Assembly (NCBI RefSeq): GCF_023156285.1
Contig: NZ_JAKZAJ010000002.1
Coordinates: 620,001-684,000, forward strand
Origin: Marinobacter koreensis
GTDB lineage: Bacteria; Pseudomonadota; Gammaproteobacteria; Pseudomonadales; Oleiphilaceae
DNA: 64,000 nucleotides
Direction: 5' to 3'
The translations under genes and the position numbers were made by a program. Of the stretch, positions 37,689 through 45,211 are shown piece by piece; the first letter of the stretch is position 1; each line of letters starts with the position of its first letter. A model generated the notes under the pieces. The model searched no databases. It was given only the letters and a program-made list of their open reading frames with translations, and was not told the origin of the DNA.

Positions 37689-39143
37689 TCAGATCAGGGC
37701 CGCGACACTGATCACCACAGAAATGAAGATCGTCAGAATCAGCAGCAGCGGCCAGATGAAGGCCAGCCAGCGATCGTAGGAGACCCGGCCGATCGCCAGT
37801 CCTCCGACCACGACGGCAAAGGTGGGGTTGATCAGGTTTACCAGTCCATTGGCGGACTGATACGCGGTGACCACCAGCTCCCGGCCGACGCCGGCGAAAT
37901 CCGCCAGCGGCGCGAGGATCGGCATCGAAAGGACCGCCAGACCAGAGGAGGACGGCACGAAGAAACTCATGCCCACTTCAATCCAGAAAATCAGGTTGAT
38001 GAACAGCAGGTTGGACAGGCCGCCCACCGATTGCTCGGCAGAATGGAGGATGGTGTCGGCGATCAGCCCCTGCTCCATGATCACCACAATGCCGCGGGCC
38101 AGTCCGACCACCAGGGCCACACCCAGAAGATCCCGGGCGCCGTCGACAAAACTGCCAGTCAGGCCTTTTTCCCCAAGGCGGCCGACCAGGCCGATTACGA
38201 TGGCCGCGCCGAGAAACAACGCGCCCATGCGGGCCATCCACCAGCCCTGTGAGGAAACCCCCCAGATCATGACTACAAAGGTCAGCGCGAAGATCACCAG
38301 GACCACTTTCTGGGTGGTGGTGAGTCGTGCCTCCTCGAACCCTTCCTCATGATCCTGCAGAAACAGTTTCCGGTGAGCCTCCAGTTGCCTGGCCACCACT
38401 GACCGCGTCGGATCGGCCTTTACCCGCCGGGCGTAGCGCATGACATAGGCCGCGCAAATCAGGAGCCCGCCGATCAGCAGGATGAACCTGGCAATAATGC
38501 CATCGGTGAACGGGATACTGGCGGCGTTGGAGGCTATGACCGTGGCAAACGGATTGATGGTGGAACCCAGCACGCCGATACCCGCCCCGATCAGTATAAT
38601 GGCGACCCCCGTCACCGCGTCGTAGCCAGCCGATATCACCACCGGAATCAATATGGCGTAGAAGGCCAGGGTCTCCTCGGCCATGCCATAGGTGGTCCCC
38701 CCGATGGAAAACAGCCCCATGAGGATCGGAATCATCCATATTTCGCGGCCTGACATTCGTCTCATGGCCGTCTTTATACCGGTATCGATGGCTCCGGTGG
38801 CGTTGGTGACGCCGAGAAAGCCACCGAGGAACAGCACGAACAGGGCGACGTCGATGGCGTTGGCGACGTAACTGTCCGGATCGTAGAAGCCGGCGACCGG
38901 CGCGAGCATGATGTCGACAAAACCCTGCGGGTTGGGATCCACTTCCTTGTAGGTACCCGGCAAGGCCACTTCCCGACCCACTTCGTCATTCTGCACCCTA
39001 TCGTATTGTCCTGCGGGGATGACCCAGGTCAGTGCGGCCACCAGGACGATAAGGCCGAAAAGAATGGTGTAGGCGGTTGGAAAACGGGATGCCAGGTCTT
39101 TCTTGTGCTCTTCGGGGAGGTTGGGTTCGTCGGACGGGATCAT
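37689..39143 (-). CDS. YfcC/DcuC-superfamily transporter of the arginine deiminase operon
   Basis: 484 aa with about 12 hydrophobic segments, beginning after a hydrophilic N-tail (MIPSDEPNLPEEHKKDLASR). Start at 39143 has AGGAGAG upstream; a longer frame to 39194 is less likely. The YfcC family (ITLMWVIPAG-like start, here ALTWVIPAGQYD; GTTYGMAEETLAFY; GSTINPFATVIAS; FFVPSSSGLAVLSMP) replaces the usual APA-type ArcD here. Being the first gene of the arcA-arcB-arcC operon, it probably exchanges arginine for ornithine; this is inferred from context. Confidence 0.85.
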   Translation of the reverse strand: MIPSDEPNLPEEHKKDLASRFPTAYTILFGLIVLVAALTWVIPAGQYDRVQNDEVGREVALPGTYKEVDPNPQGFVDIMLAPVAGFYDPDSYVANAIDVALFVLFLGGFLGVTNATGAIDTGIKTAMRRMSGREIWMIPILMGLFSIGGTTYGMAEETLAFYAILIPVVISAGYDAVTGVAIILIGAGIGVLGSTINPFATVIASNAASIPFTDGIIARFILLIGGLLICAAYVMRYARRVKADPTRSVVARQLEAHRKLFLQDHEEGFEEARLTTTQKVVLVIFALTFVVMIWGVSSQGWWMARMGALFLGAAIVIGLVGRLGEKGLTGSFVDGARDLLGVALVVGLARGIVVIMEQGLIADTILHSAEQSVGGLSNLLFINLIFWIEVGMSFFVPSSSGLAVLSMPILAPLADFAGVGRELVVTAYQSANGLVNLINPTFAVVVGGLAIGRVSYDRWLAFIWPLLLILTIFISVVISVAALI

Positions 39144-39443
39144 CGCTTCTCTCCTTTCCCTGGTGCCAGCAACGTGAATATCCCTATGACTCAAGCACTG
39201 GTATCGCGATTAGTCCATTTGGTAGAGAGGGTTTTGGCCCCGGAAGGGAGAAATTCGAGCGGGGGTTTGACTTCGGTCATAAGGTTCGGGTGGCTATCTC
39301 CGAGTTTAAGCGGCGGGATCCGCTTTGAAGTCCGATATGGCGCGACGGTATACCGGAATGTATTGCCAAGTATCAAGGGGGTTACTATAATTCTGGTCAA
39401 GTGGATTGGGGGTGCCCGGTCGGCGTTACAGCCTCGGTGAGTT
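39144..39443. promoter_or_regulatory. arc operon upstream region with FNR/ANR-like sites
   Basis: 300 bases without a gene between the transporter start and the end of the DUF3800 gene. Two imperfect matches to the FNR/ANR palindrome TTGAT-N4-ATCAA: TTGCCAAGTATCAA (39363-39376, 8 of 10 defined bases) and TTGACTTCGGTCAT (39267-39280, 7 of 10). Oxygen control would fit an arginine deiminase operon. The region also carries a partial repeat of the tRNA-Pro end at 39418. Confidence 0.4.
39418..39431 (+). repeat. imperfect copy of the tRNA-Pro 3' end (possible att remnant)
   Basis: GGTCGGCGTTACAG here versus GGTCGGCGTGGCAG at 48862-48875 inside the tRNA-Pro gene, same orientation: the first nine bases match exactly and 12 of 14 overall. 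It lies at the opposite edge of the restriction-modification locus, as an attachment-site duplicate would. Too short to be certain. Confidence 0.35.
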
Positions 39444-40289
39444 TCATCGGGGCTTTTCGCTTTCTGAAAGGGGGTAAACTTTCAATCCCATGCCCTCATA
39501 CCCAGTGCCCACACACCCTCGCCCGCCGTCGCAATAGAATTTTTTCTTCAATACTTCGAATGCTTTGTTTGGTTGGTCAGGTTTCAAGACGCTTAGTCCA
39601 ATCGGCCTTGCCACCAAGTCTGCCAGTTGCAACCCTGAAGACATGGTTCGTTTGTCTGAAAACAGGACATCAAAAGGCAACTGCTGGGAAAGCCTGTTGG
39701 CTCCATCGCAGATTCGCCTGAATTCGAGCTCCAGCTCGTTATCTTCCTTTCGGCCTCTGCACTCGACCACGACATGCGTTTTCTGTGTATGTTGATGTTT
39801 CTCCTGAAGAAATTCGTAAAGAGTTTCCAGGCAGAATCCCAATGCGATGTGGTAGGGGTTTGAGTTTGCGTCTGCATGCCTGGTCAGTCGTCTCTTGTCG
39901 ATCACGCAGCTGATGAGTATGAAGTTACTGTGCTCAATGATCCCTGTGAGTTCATCCATAAAGGCTTTGCGCTGCTCCGGACTCCGGAAAATATTAAAGG
40001 CCCCTTTTTCCTTTCGGATTTCGTTCTCATGCAACACAACCTGATCGTGGCCAAAGTGATTGAACTTGAACTTCTCCAGTGCAGAAACCACTTGCTCGCT
40101 GTAATGCCGTTTGTGGAACACACAGAAGGCCAGGACAAACAGAGGATAATGTTTGTCGATTTTCTCCATGCTGTGGTCGCCGCTTTCATCAACGTAGACG
40201 ATATACTTGCTAAACTGGGTTTCCGGAGAGCTACCGGGTATCGGATCATCCGAAAACAGGGGTAGTTGTTGATCGTCCTTCTCAGGCAT
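39444..40289 (-). CDS. DUF3800 family protein
   Basis: 281 aa from the ATG at 40289 (AAGGAG upstream), overlapping the end of hsdS by eight bases. DUF3800 signatures: N-terminal YIVYVDESGDHS, central HENEIRKEKG, and C-terminal SSGLQLADLVARPIG. The acidic residues in these blocks resemble an RNase H-like nuclease fold. DUF3800 genes are often next to mobile or defence genes, but the biochemical role is not established. More AT-rich than the flanking chromosome. Confidence 0.82.
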   Translation of the reverse strand: MPEKDDQQLPLFSDDPIPGSSPETQFSKYIVYVDESGDHSMEKIDKHYPLFVLAFCVFHKRHYSEQVVSALEKFKFNHFGHDQVVLHENEIRKEKGAFNIFRSPEQRKAFMDELTGIIEHSNFILISCVIDKRRLTRHADANSNPYHIALGFCLETLYEFLQEKHQHTQKTHVVVECRGRKEDNELELEFRRICDGANRLSQQLPFDVLFSDKRTMSSGLQLADLVARPIGLSVLKPDQPNKAFEVLKKKFYCDGGRGCVGTGYEGMGLKVYPLSESEKPR

Positions 40290-41676
40290 TCGCCTTTCTC
40301 CTTGACCCTTTCGCCGGCTTAACCGCCGCCCGCTGCGCCTTGATCCGCTCCAGCAACGCCTCCGCATTGTTCTCCCCGCTGATCAGCTCCGGGTTGTCCT
40401 TGCGCCATTGCTCGGTGAGTTCGCCCCGGAAGGCTTTGGCCAGGATCGACTGGGTGAGATTGTTGACGCGGGCCAGGGCGTTGTTGACCTGCTGTTCGAT
40501 GCGGTCGGCATGGGCGAAGAGTTGGTCTACTCGGCGGACGATTTCGGTTTGTTCTTCTACAGCGAAAAGTGGGATGGCGAGTTCCAGAAATTGACCGTTT
40601 CTGAGGTGTACCTGAGTAGCGCCAACCTTTTCCTTTTTGACCTGGCTGCGGTATTGGGGGGCATTGGAAAAAGCAATTAAGTAATCCTCAATGGCAACAT
40701 TGGGATCTAACTTCAGTCCATACATGCCTTGTGTGATCAGAGCAGGATCTTGACCCTGATATCTCCCGATTAGTCCCAAAAAATCAGCTTTTTGGGATAA
40801 GTCGCGAAGAGTCACTACTATCGTCCCGTTAGGAATGACTTTTTTCGAGTTGCTCTCTACGAATGCTAAAGGAACATATTTGGGGTTCCGTTTGTCCTCA
40901 ATGCGCCCATATTCTTTGATGTCGCCTTTATTTAGCGCGAGCACTCCATTTTCGGAGTAATCTGAAGTCTTCGGGCTCGCTCCACCGACCATGCTCTCAA
41001 TACAATCTGATAACTTACCGTTAGTGGGATTTGGAAGGCCTGAATAACGACGCCACTCCTCCGTCAACCGCCCACTCATCGCTGCAGCCAGCACGGACTG
41101 GCGGAAGCGTTTGAGGATTTGCGGGATGCGTTCGAGGCGGGCTTTGGTGTTTTCCACTTGGGCCAGCAGGGTGTCGAGTTTGTCGGCGATGACTTTTTGT
41201 TCGGCGAGGGGTGGTACCGGTACCGAAAGGTTTTTCAGCTTTGTACCGTTAACGTTGGGCTGTCCGATTCCTGCACTGAAGTCCGTGATTTGGCGCCAAT
41301 AATATGGAGATTGAAAATAGTTGGCCAAAAACTCTATTGAGACACCTTCCAAGCAGCGGACGCGGATTAGATATGATGCATAAACAGAATCCGGAATCTC
41401 GCCTTTTAGAAGATAGCTTTTGCCAACGGTAGCACCGGTCCTAGCAAAAACAAGATCGCTCGGTTTCAGTCGGTATTTCCCAACTTTCTCGGGTTCTATT
41501 TTGCAGTTCGGAACGTTTGGCCAGTTCACAGTATTGTTTTGAATATCTGTGATGCGTAGAAGCTTTACCCCTGTTGGCTCAGAGGTCGCCGACGCAGTGT
41601 AACCATAGGAAATATCGGAAGATATATCTCCAAGGTCGGTCAGTTGCCAATTTGCTGGAAGAAGTTGGCTTTGCAT
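40282..41676 (-). CDS. hsdS: type I restriction-modification specificity subunit HsdS
   Basis: 464 aa. Two target recognition domains (about 1-150 and 215-390), each followed by a conserved coiled-coil spacer: PPLAEQKVIADKLDTLLAQ with ERIPQILKRFRQSVLAAAMSG, then FAVEEQTEIVRRVDQLFA with LTQSILAKAFRGELTEQW. Recognition will be bipartite; the DNA target cannot be read from sequence. Its ATG overlaps the hsdM stop by one base (TAATG). The recognition domains are more AT-rich than the spacers, typical of domain shuffling. Confidence 0.95.
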   Translation of the reverse strand: MQSQLLPANWQLTDLGDISSDISYGYTASATSEPTGVKLLRITDIQNNTVNWPNVPNCKIEPEKVGKYRLKPSDLVFARTGATVGKSYLLKGEIPDSVYASYLIRVRCLEGVSIEFLANYFQSPYYWRQITDFSAGIGQPNVNGTKLKNLSVPVPPLAEQKVIADKLDTLLAQVENTKARLERIPQILKRFRQSVLAAAMSGRLTEEWRRYSGLPNPTNGKLSDCIESMVGGASPKTSDYSENGVLALNKGDIKEYGRIEDKRNPKYVPLAFVESNSKKVIPNGTIVVTLRDLSQKADFLGLIGRYQGQDPALITQGMYGLKLDPNVAIEDYLIAFSNAPQYRSQVKKEKVGATQVHLRNGQFLELAIPLFAVEEQTEIVRRVDQLFAHADRIEQQVNNALARVNNLTQSILAKAFRGELTEQWRKDNPELISGENNAEALLERIKAQRAAVKPAKGSRRKANA

Positions 41677-43292
41677 TACTTAACCTCACCCATCACTTCC
41701 CGAAAAAGCACCTCCGCCCCATCAGCCTCCTCCGCCCCCAACTCCCGCATCAGTGAATCCAGTTCTCCAAGAGCCTGCACCAGCTCCCCCATCGCCTCAC
41801 CCGCCAACACACTCGGTTCCGGCAAATTGGCGGCATCCACGCTGTCGCTGTCTTTCAGCCAGGAAATATCCAGCGAGTCGCCCTTGTGTTCGGCTATCCA
41901 TTGGCGGCTGAAGCAGCGCCAGCGGCTGTGGGCCAGGCGAGGGTCGATGCCTTCGTTTTCGTCGCTGTGTTCCGGCAGTTCGATGGCGTCGGAATGGAAG
42001 CTGTATTCGCCCTCTTTGCGCTCGCTGTCGCCGTTGGGGCTATCGCCATAAACGGCTTCAAATGGCTTCAGGTGCTGGTCGCCAAAGGGGGTGCGTTTGC
42101 CGAAGCTGGGCATGTTGGTGCGCAGGTCGTAGACCCAGACGTTTTCGGTGCAGTGTTCTTCCTGGTATTTGTCCGTCGCGCTGCCCTTGGTAAAGAACAG
42201 CACGTTGGTTTTCACGCCCTGGGCGTAGAAGATGCCGGTGGGCAGGCGCAGGAGGGTGTGCAGGTTGCACTTGTGCATTAAATCCCGGCGTACGTCGGTG
42301 CCCACCCCGGCTTCGAACAGCACGTTGTCCGGCAGTACCACGGCGGCGCGGCCACCGGGTTTGAGGTTGCGGTAGATGTGCTGCAAAAAGGCGAGCTGTT
42401 TGTTGCTGGTTTTGTAGGTCAGGTCGTCCCGGGTGATGCTGGCATCACCACCCTTGCTGGTGCCGAAAGGCGGGTTGGCCAGGATCACGTCAGCCTTCTC
42501 CAGCCCGGCGCCGGTCTGGCCCAGGGCGTTGCCCAGGTGCACGACGCCCTCGGCATCCCCTTCCATGCCGTGCAGCAGGCAGTTCATCAGGGCCAGCCGG
42601 CGGGTGCCGGGCACCAGTTCGATGCCGATGTAAGCCTGTGTCGTTTGGAATGTCTTGGCTTCGTCCTTCAGTTCGTACAATTCGTCGGTCTGGCTTTTGA
42701 TGTACTCGTGGGCGGCAATCAGAAAGCCCGCGGTGCCCGCGGCCGGATCCTGGATGCGTTCGCCGGGTTGGGGTTTGAGGCAGCGCACCATGGTGTTGAT
42801 CAGGGCGCGGGGGGTGAAGTACTGGCCGGCGCCGGACTTGGTCTCGTTGGCGTTCTTCTCCAGCAGGCCTTCGTACAGGTCGCCCAGGCCGTCTTTCTGG
42901 GCGCTGAACCAGTCGATCTGGTCCAGGGTCTTGATCATCTGCTCCAGGTGGCGCGGCTCCCGCAGGCGGGTCTGGGCATCGGCGTAGATGGCGCTGATCA
43001 GCGGGTCGTCGTGCACCCGGTTGCCCTCGCCATCCTTGCCGGTGGACAGGCTGAGCAGGATGCGTTTGTAATCGTTCAGCAGGTTGATCCCGGATTTGCC
43101 GTTCAGGTCGGTCCAGCGGCAGCCTTCCGGCAGCGGGTGCTCTTTCAGGGTGCCGGCTTCGGTGTTCTCATGCACCATCTTGATAAACAGCAGCAGCACC
43201 AGTTCGGTGACGTAATCCGAGTAGTTGATGCCGTCGTCCCGAAGAACGTCGCAGAGGTTCCAGAGCTTCTGGACGATGTCGTTGTTGGTCAT
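41676..43292 (-). CDS. hsdM: type I restriction-modification DNA methyltransferase HsdM
   Basis: N6-adenine methyltransferase of the type I complex. 538 aa. N-terminal HsdM_N helical domain (LWNLCDVLRDDGINYSDYV), SAM-binding region AGQYFTPRALI and QDPAAGTAGFLIAA, and catalytic motif IV ANPPFGTSKGG (about 272). Start at 43292 has AAAGGA upstream. Coupled to hsdS; separated from the upstream Toprim-like gene by about 100 bases that hold a large palindrome. Confidence 0.96.
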   Translation of the reverse strand: MTNNDIVQKLWNLCDVLRDDGINYSDYVTELVLLLFIKMVHENTEAGTLKEHPLPEGCRWTDLNGKSGINLLNDYKRILLSLSTGKDGEGNRVHDDPLISAIYADAQTRLREPRHLEQMIKTLDQIDWFSAQKDGLGDLYEGLLEKNANETKSGAGQYFTPRALINTMVRCLKPQPGERIQDPAAGTAGFLIAAHEYIKSQTDELYELKDEAKTFQTTQAYIGIELVPGTRRLALMNCLLHGMEGDAEGVVHLGNALGQTGAGLEKADVILANPPFGTSKGGDASITRDDLTYKTSNKQLAFLQHIYRNLKPGGRAAVVLPDNVLFEAGVGTDVRRDLMHKCNLHTLLRLPTGIFYAQGVKTNVLFFTKGSATDKYQEEHCTENVWVYDLRTNMPSFGKRTPFGDQHLKPFEAVYGDSPNGDSERKEGEYSFHSDAIELPEHSDENEGIDPRLAHSRWRCFSRQWIAEHKGDSLDISWLKDSDSVDAANLPEPSVLAGEAMGELVQALGELDSLMRELGAEEADGAEVLFREVMGEVK

Positions 43293-43371
43293 AGGGGATC
43301 CTTTGAGAGGCGCGCCGTTTTCGTTAGCGCCTCATGTATAAAAAATGCCAAAATCTTTGCATGTTGCGGGG

Positions 43372-43406
43372 GACATGTTAAGAAAAGCGGGTTTTCTTAA
43401 CATGTC
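43372..43406. repeat. perfect 15-bp-arm palindrome between the Toprim-like gene and hsdM
   Basis: GACATGTTAAGAAAA (43372-43386) and its exact complement (43392-43406) are separated by GCGGG. The right arm contains the stop codon of the Toprim-like gene. There is no T-run directly after the stem, so it could be a transcript-processing hairpin, a weak terminator or a protein binding site governing hsdM. Confidence 0.75.
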
Positions 43407-43936
43407 GTGCAGTTTGGTTCTTGCCGTAGCGTTTGTCGTAGGGACACAACAGATTTGTTTGTGGTTGCTGTGAGTACTGGTTCAGGAAAAAGTCTCTGAT
43501 AGGCATCACTGCTTGTGTGCGCGCCGTCCAGTGCAGGATGGAGCCGTTTTTTCAGAGAGCTTGCCGATTCATGTTCTCTGACCGGCTCACCCAATACATC
43601 CAAAAGGGCTCCCTCTAGGCAGGTTGGTGACCATAGAATAATGGTATAGCCGTTGGACTTTGCTTTCCTCCGGTCTTGTTCCGTTGGCGGAACATCAGAA
43701 TCTAATACCAGAATCCTGTGATCATAGTCTTCACCACGAAAACTTCGAACGGCATTGGTAATAATATTGCCGGGGGAGCCACCATCGCCTGCTTCAACTT
43801 TTGCCCTTGTGCCACTGCCCCTCGGGCAGAAAATTTTTTTCATGTGAGTAATAAAGGCTTTGTCGTCTGCGCCTTCCCCCACGACTAACAAGGTGGTTTG
43901 AACAAGAGCCTTTCGTTTACTGCGTCCTTTCGCCAT
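43397..43936 (-). CDS. Toprim-like/RloB-like protein paired with an AAA ATPase
   Basis: 179 aa from the ATG at 43936 (GAGGAG upstream); a longer frame would overlap the ATPase gene. Basic N-terminus (MAKGRSKRKAL), then TLLVVGEGADDKAFI (Toprim-type Glu) and HRILVLDSDVPPTEQD (Asp-x-Asp type motif about residue 78), with no other known domain. Such small Toprim-like proteins pair with SMC/OLD-like ATPases in RloAB, AbiL and PARIS defence systems. It follows the ATPase gene by seven bases. Exact family not certain. Confidence 0.65.
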   Translation of the reverse strand: MAKGRSKRKALVQTTLLVVGEGADDKAFITHMKKIFCPRGSGTRAKVEAGDGGSPGNIITNAVRSFRGEDYDHRILVLDSDVPPTEQDRRKAKSNGYTIILWSPTCLEGALLDVLGEPVREHESASSLKKRLHPALDGAHTSSDAYQRLFPEPVLTATTNKSVVSLRQTLRQEPNCTTC

Positions 43937-43943
43937 GTTCTCC

Positions 43944-45128
43944 TCAAATTTCCGGTACCGCTCCCAATGCGCCTGCCATGTATTTGGCATAGAGATTGTC
44001 ATCGGCCCGGAGGCCTTCCATTTCATCCAGTCGCCATGCCTCGGAGTGTTGATTGTGCTTTTCACAGAGATAAACCTGATGCTTCTGCAGGCGGTTGAGT
44101 ATCTCCGGCGTGTGGCAACTGAAGATCAGTTGTGCGTTGTTGGGATTGGTGTGTTCAAAGCGAAACCAATCCAGAATTCTAGGGATCAGGTGTGGGTGCA
44201 GGTCATTGTCGATCTCATCGATAACAGCGCAACCACCCCGGCATAGTGCTTTAAGAACATGCTCTAGTACGACAAATGCCGATTGGGTACCGTTGGATTC
44301 GTCGAAGAATGACAGCCGAAACTCCTTTCCATTAGCATCCCGATGCAAACCCACAGGAACATACACTGTTTCGGTTTTCCCGTCAGGTGTGGTGGCCTGT
44401 TGCTCCTCGATATCAACCCCTCGAAGGCCAAGATCGAATTCTTGAATCGCCCGAACCATACGTTCTTTCAGTTCGAGGTCTTCGTGATAGTTTTTGGCTA
44501 CTCGGATAAGGTCTGATGCGTTAAAGGGTGCACGACCTCGGTAGACCACATTGCTGTTTATTCCTCGAAAAAAGTCGATGACGGGTTTTGCTTCCTGAAT
44601 ATCGTAGCTGTGTGCTGCTGCTAATAAGGAAGCGTTGTCGCGTAGTGAGCGAGCCTTGGTGGCGGGGAATGGGAAGCCCTTTTCCCGAAATAGAAAACCG
44701 TCTTCAGTCTTTTCCCTTTTGAAAAGATAGCTGAATTGGCTACTGGTCCTGACAGAGAGAACTTCCTTCTTGACCCGGCGATTGTTCAGTATCAGAAGAT
44801 ATCGGTATTCAGAATTCCCAATTAGGAAATTGAGTTCGAACTCGGTATCTGTGCCGCTGTGCAGCATGTGGGGTTGGTAGACTACGTCGCTTTCTGGTTC
44901 AAGCTTCAGAAAAGAATCACAGGCAAACCAGCTCAGGAATGCCAGTGGCTTAATAAAGTTAGTCTTGCCAGAGCCATTCGGTCCTACGACACCGATGACC
45001 TTGTTCAGCCGACGATCAGGGAGGTTGATATCGTAGCCCGTTGGTGCCGGCTTTTTTCCCATAGCAAAGCTAAGCTCAGTTTCGTCCGAGAAGCTGTAGA
45101 AGTTTTTAAAACGTAGGGAAATGATCAT
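43944..45128 (-). CDS. AAA ATPase of the AAA_15/AAA_21 (RloA/AbiLi-like) group
   Basis: 394 aa. SMC/ABC-like ATPase: N-terminal LRFKNFYSFSDETELSF, Walker A GPNGSGKTNFI (about 49-59), inserted helical/coil region, signature-like region FFDESNGTQSAFVVLEHV, Walker B CAVIDEIDNDLHPHL (about 300) and the switch histidine in FSCHTPEILN. Likely the sensor half of a two-gene defence module with the downstream Toprim-like protein. No ribosome site is obvious before the ATG, which lies in a very AT-rich 83-base gap after hsdR. Its GC content looks lower than that of hsdR and hsdM. Confidence 0.8.
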   Translation of the reverse strand: MIISLRFKNFYSFSDETELSFAMGKKPAPTGYDINLPDRRLNKVIGVVGPNGSGKTNFIKPLAFLSWFACDSFLKLEPESDVVYQPHMLHSGTDTEFELNFLIGNSEYRYLLILNNRRVKKEVLSVRTSSQFSYLFKREKTEDGFLFREKGFPFPATKARSLRDNASLLAAAHSYDIQEAKPVIDFFRGINSNVVYRGRAPFNASDLIRVAKNYHEDLELKERMVRAIQEFDLGLRGVDIEEQQATTPDGKTETVYVPVGLHRDANGKEFRLSFFDESNGTQSAFVVLEHVLKALCRGGCAVIDEIDNDLHPHLIPRILDWFRFEHTNPNNAQLIFSCHTPEILNRLQKHQVYLCEKHNQHSEAWRLDEMEGLRADDNLYAKYMAGALGAVPEI

Positions 45129-45211
45129 ATTATTTCAAAATAATCGAAATTTTGTTGATTATGGGAATTAGCGGTTAATTTATCAACTTAATTTGTTGTT
45201 GTGTTGGCTGC

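Noticed and set aside
42378-43400. 340-codon plus-strand open frame
   Set aside because: Antisense to hsdM, Gly/Val/Ala-rich shadow sequence.
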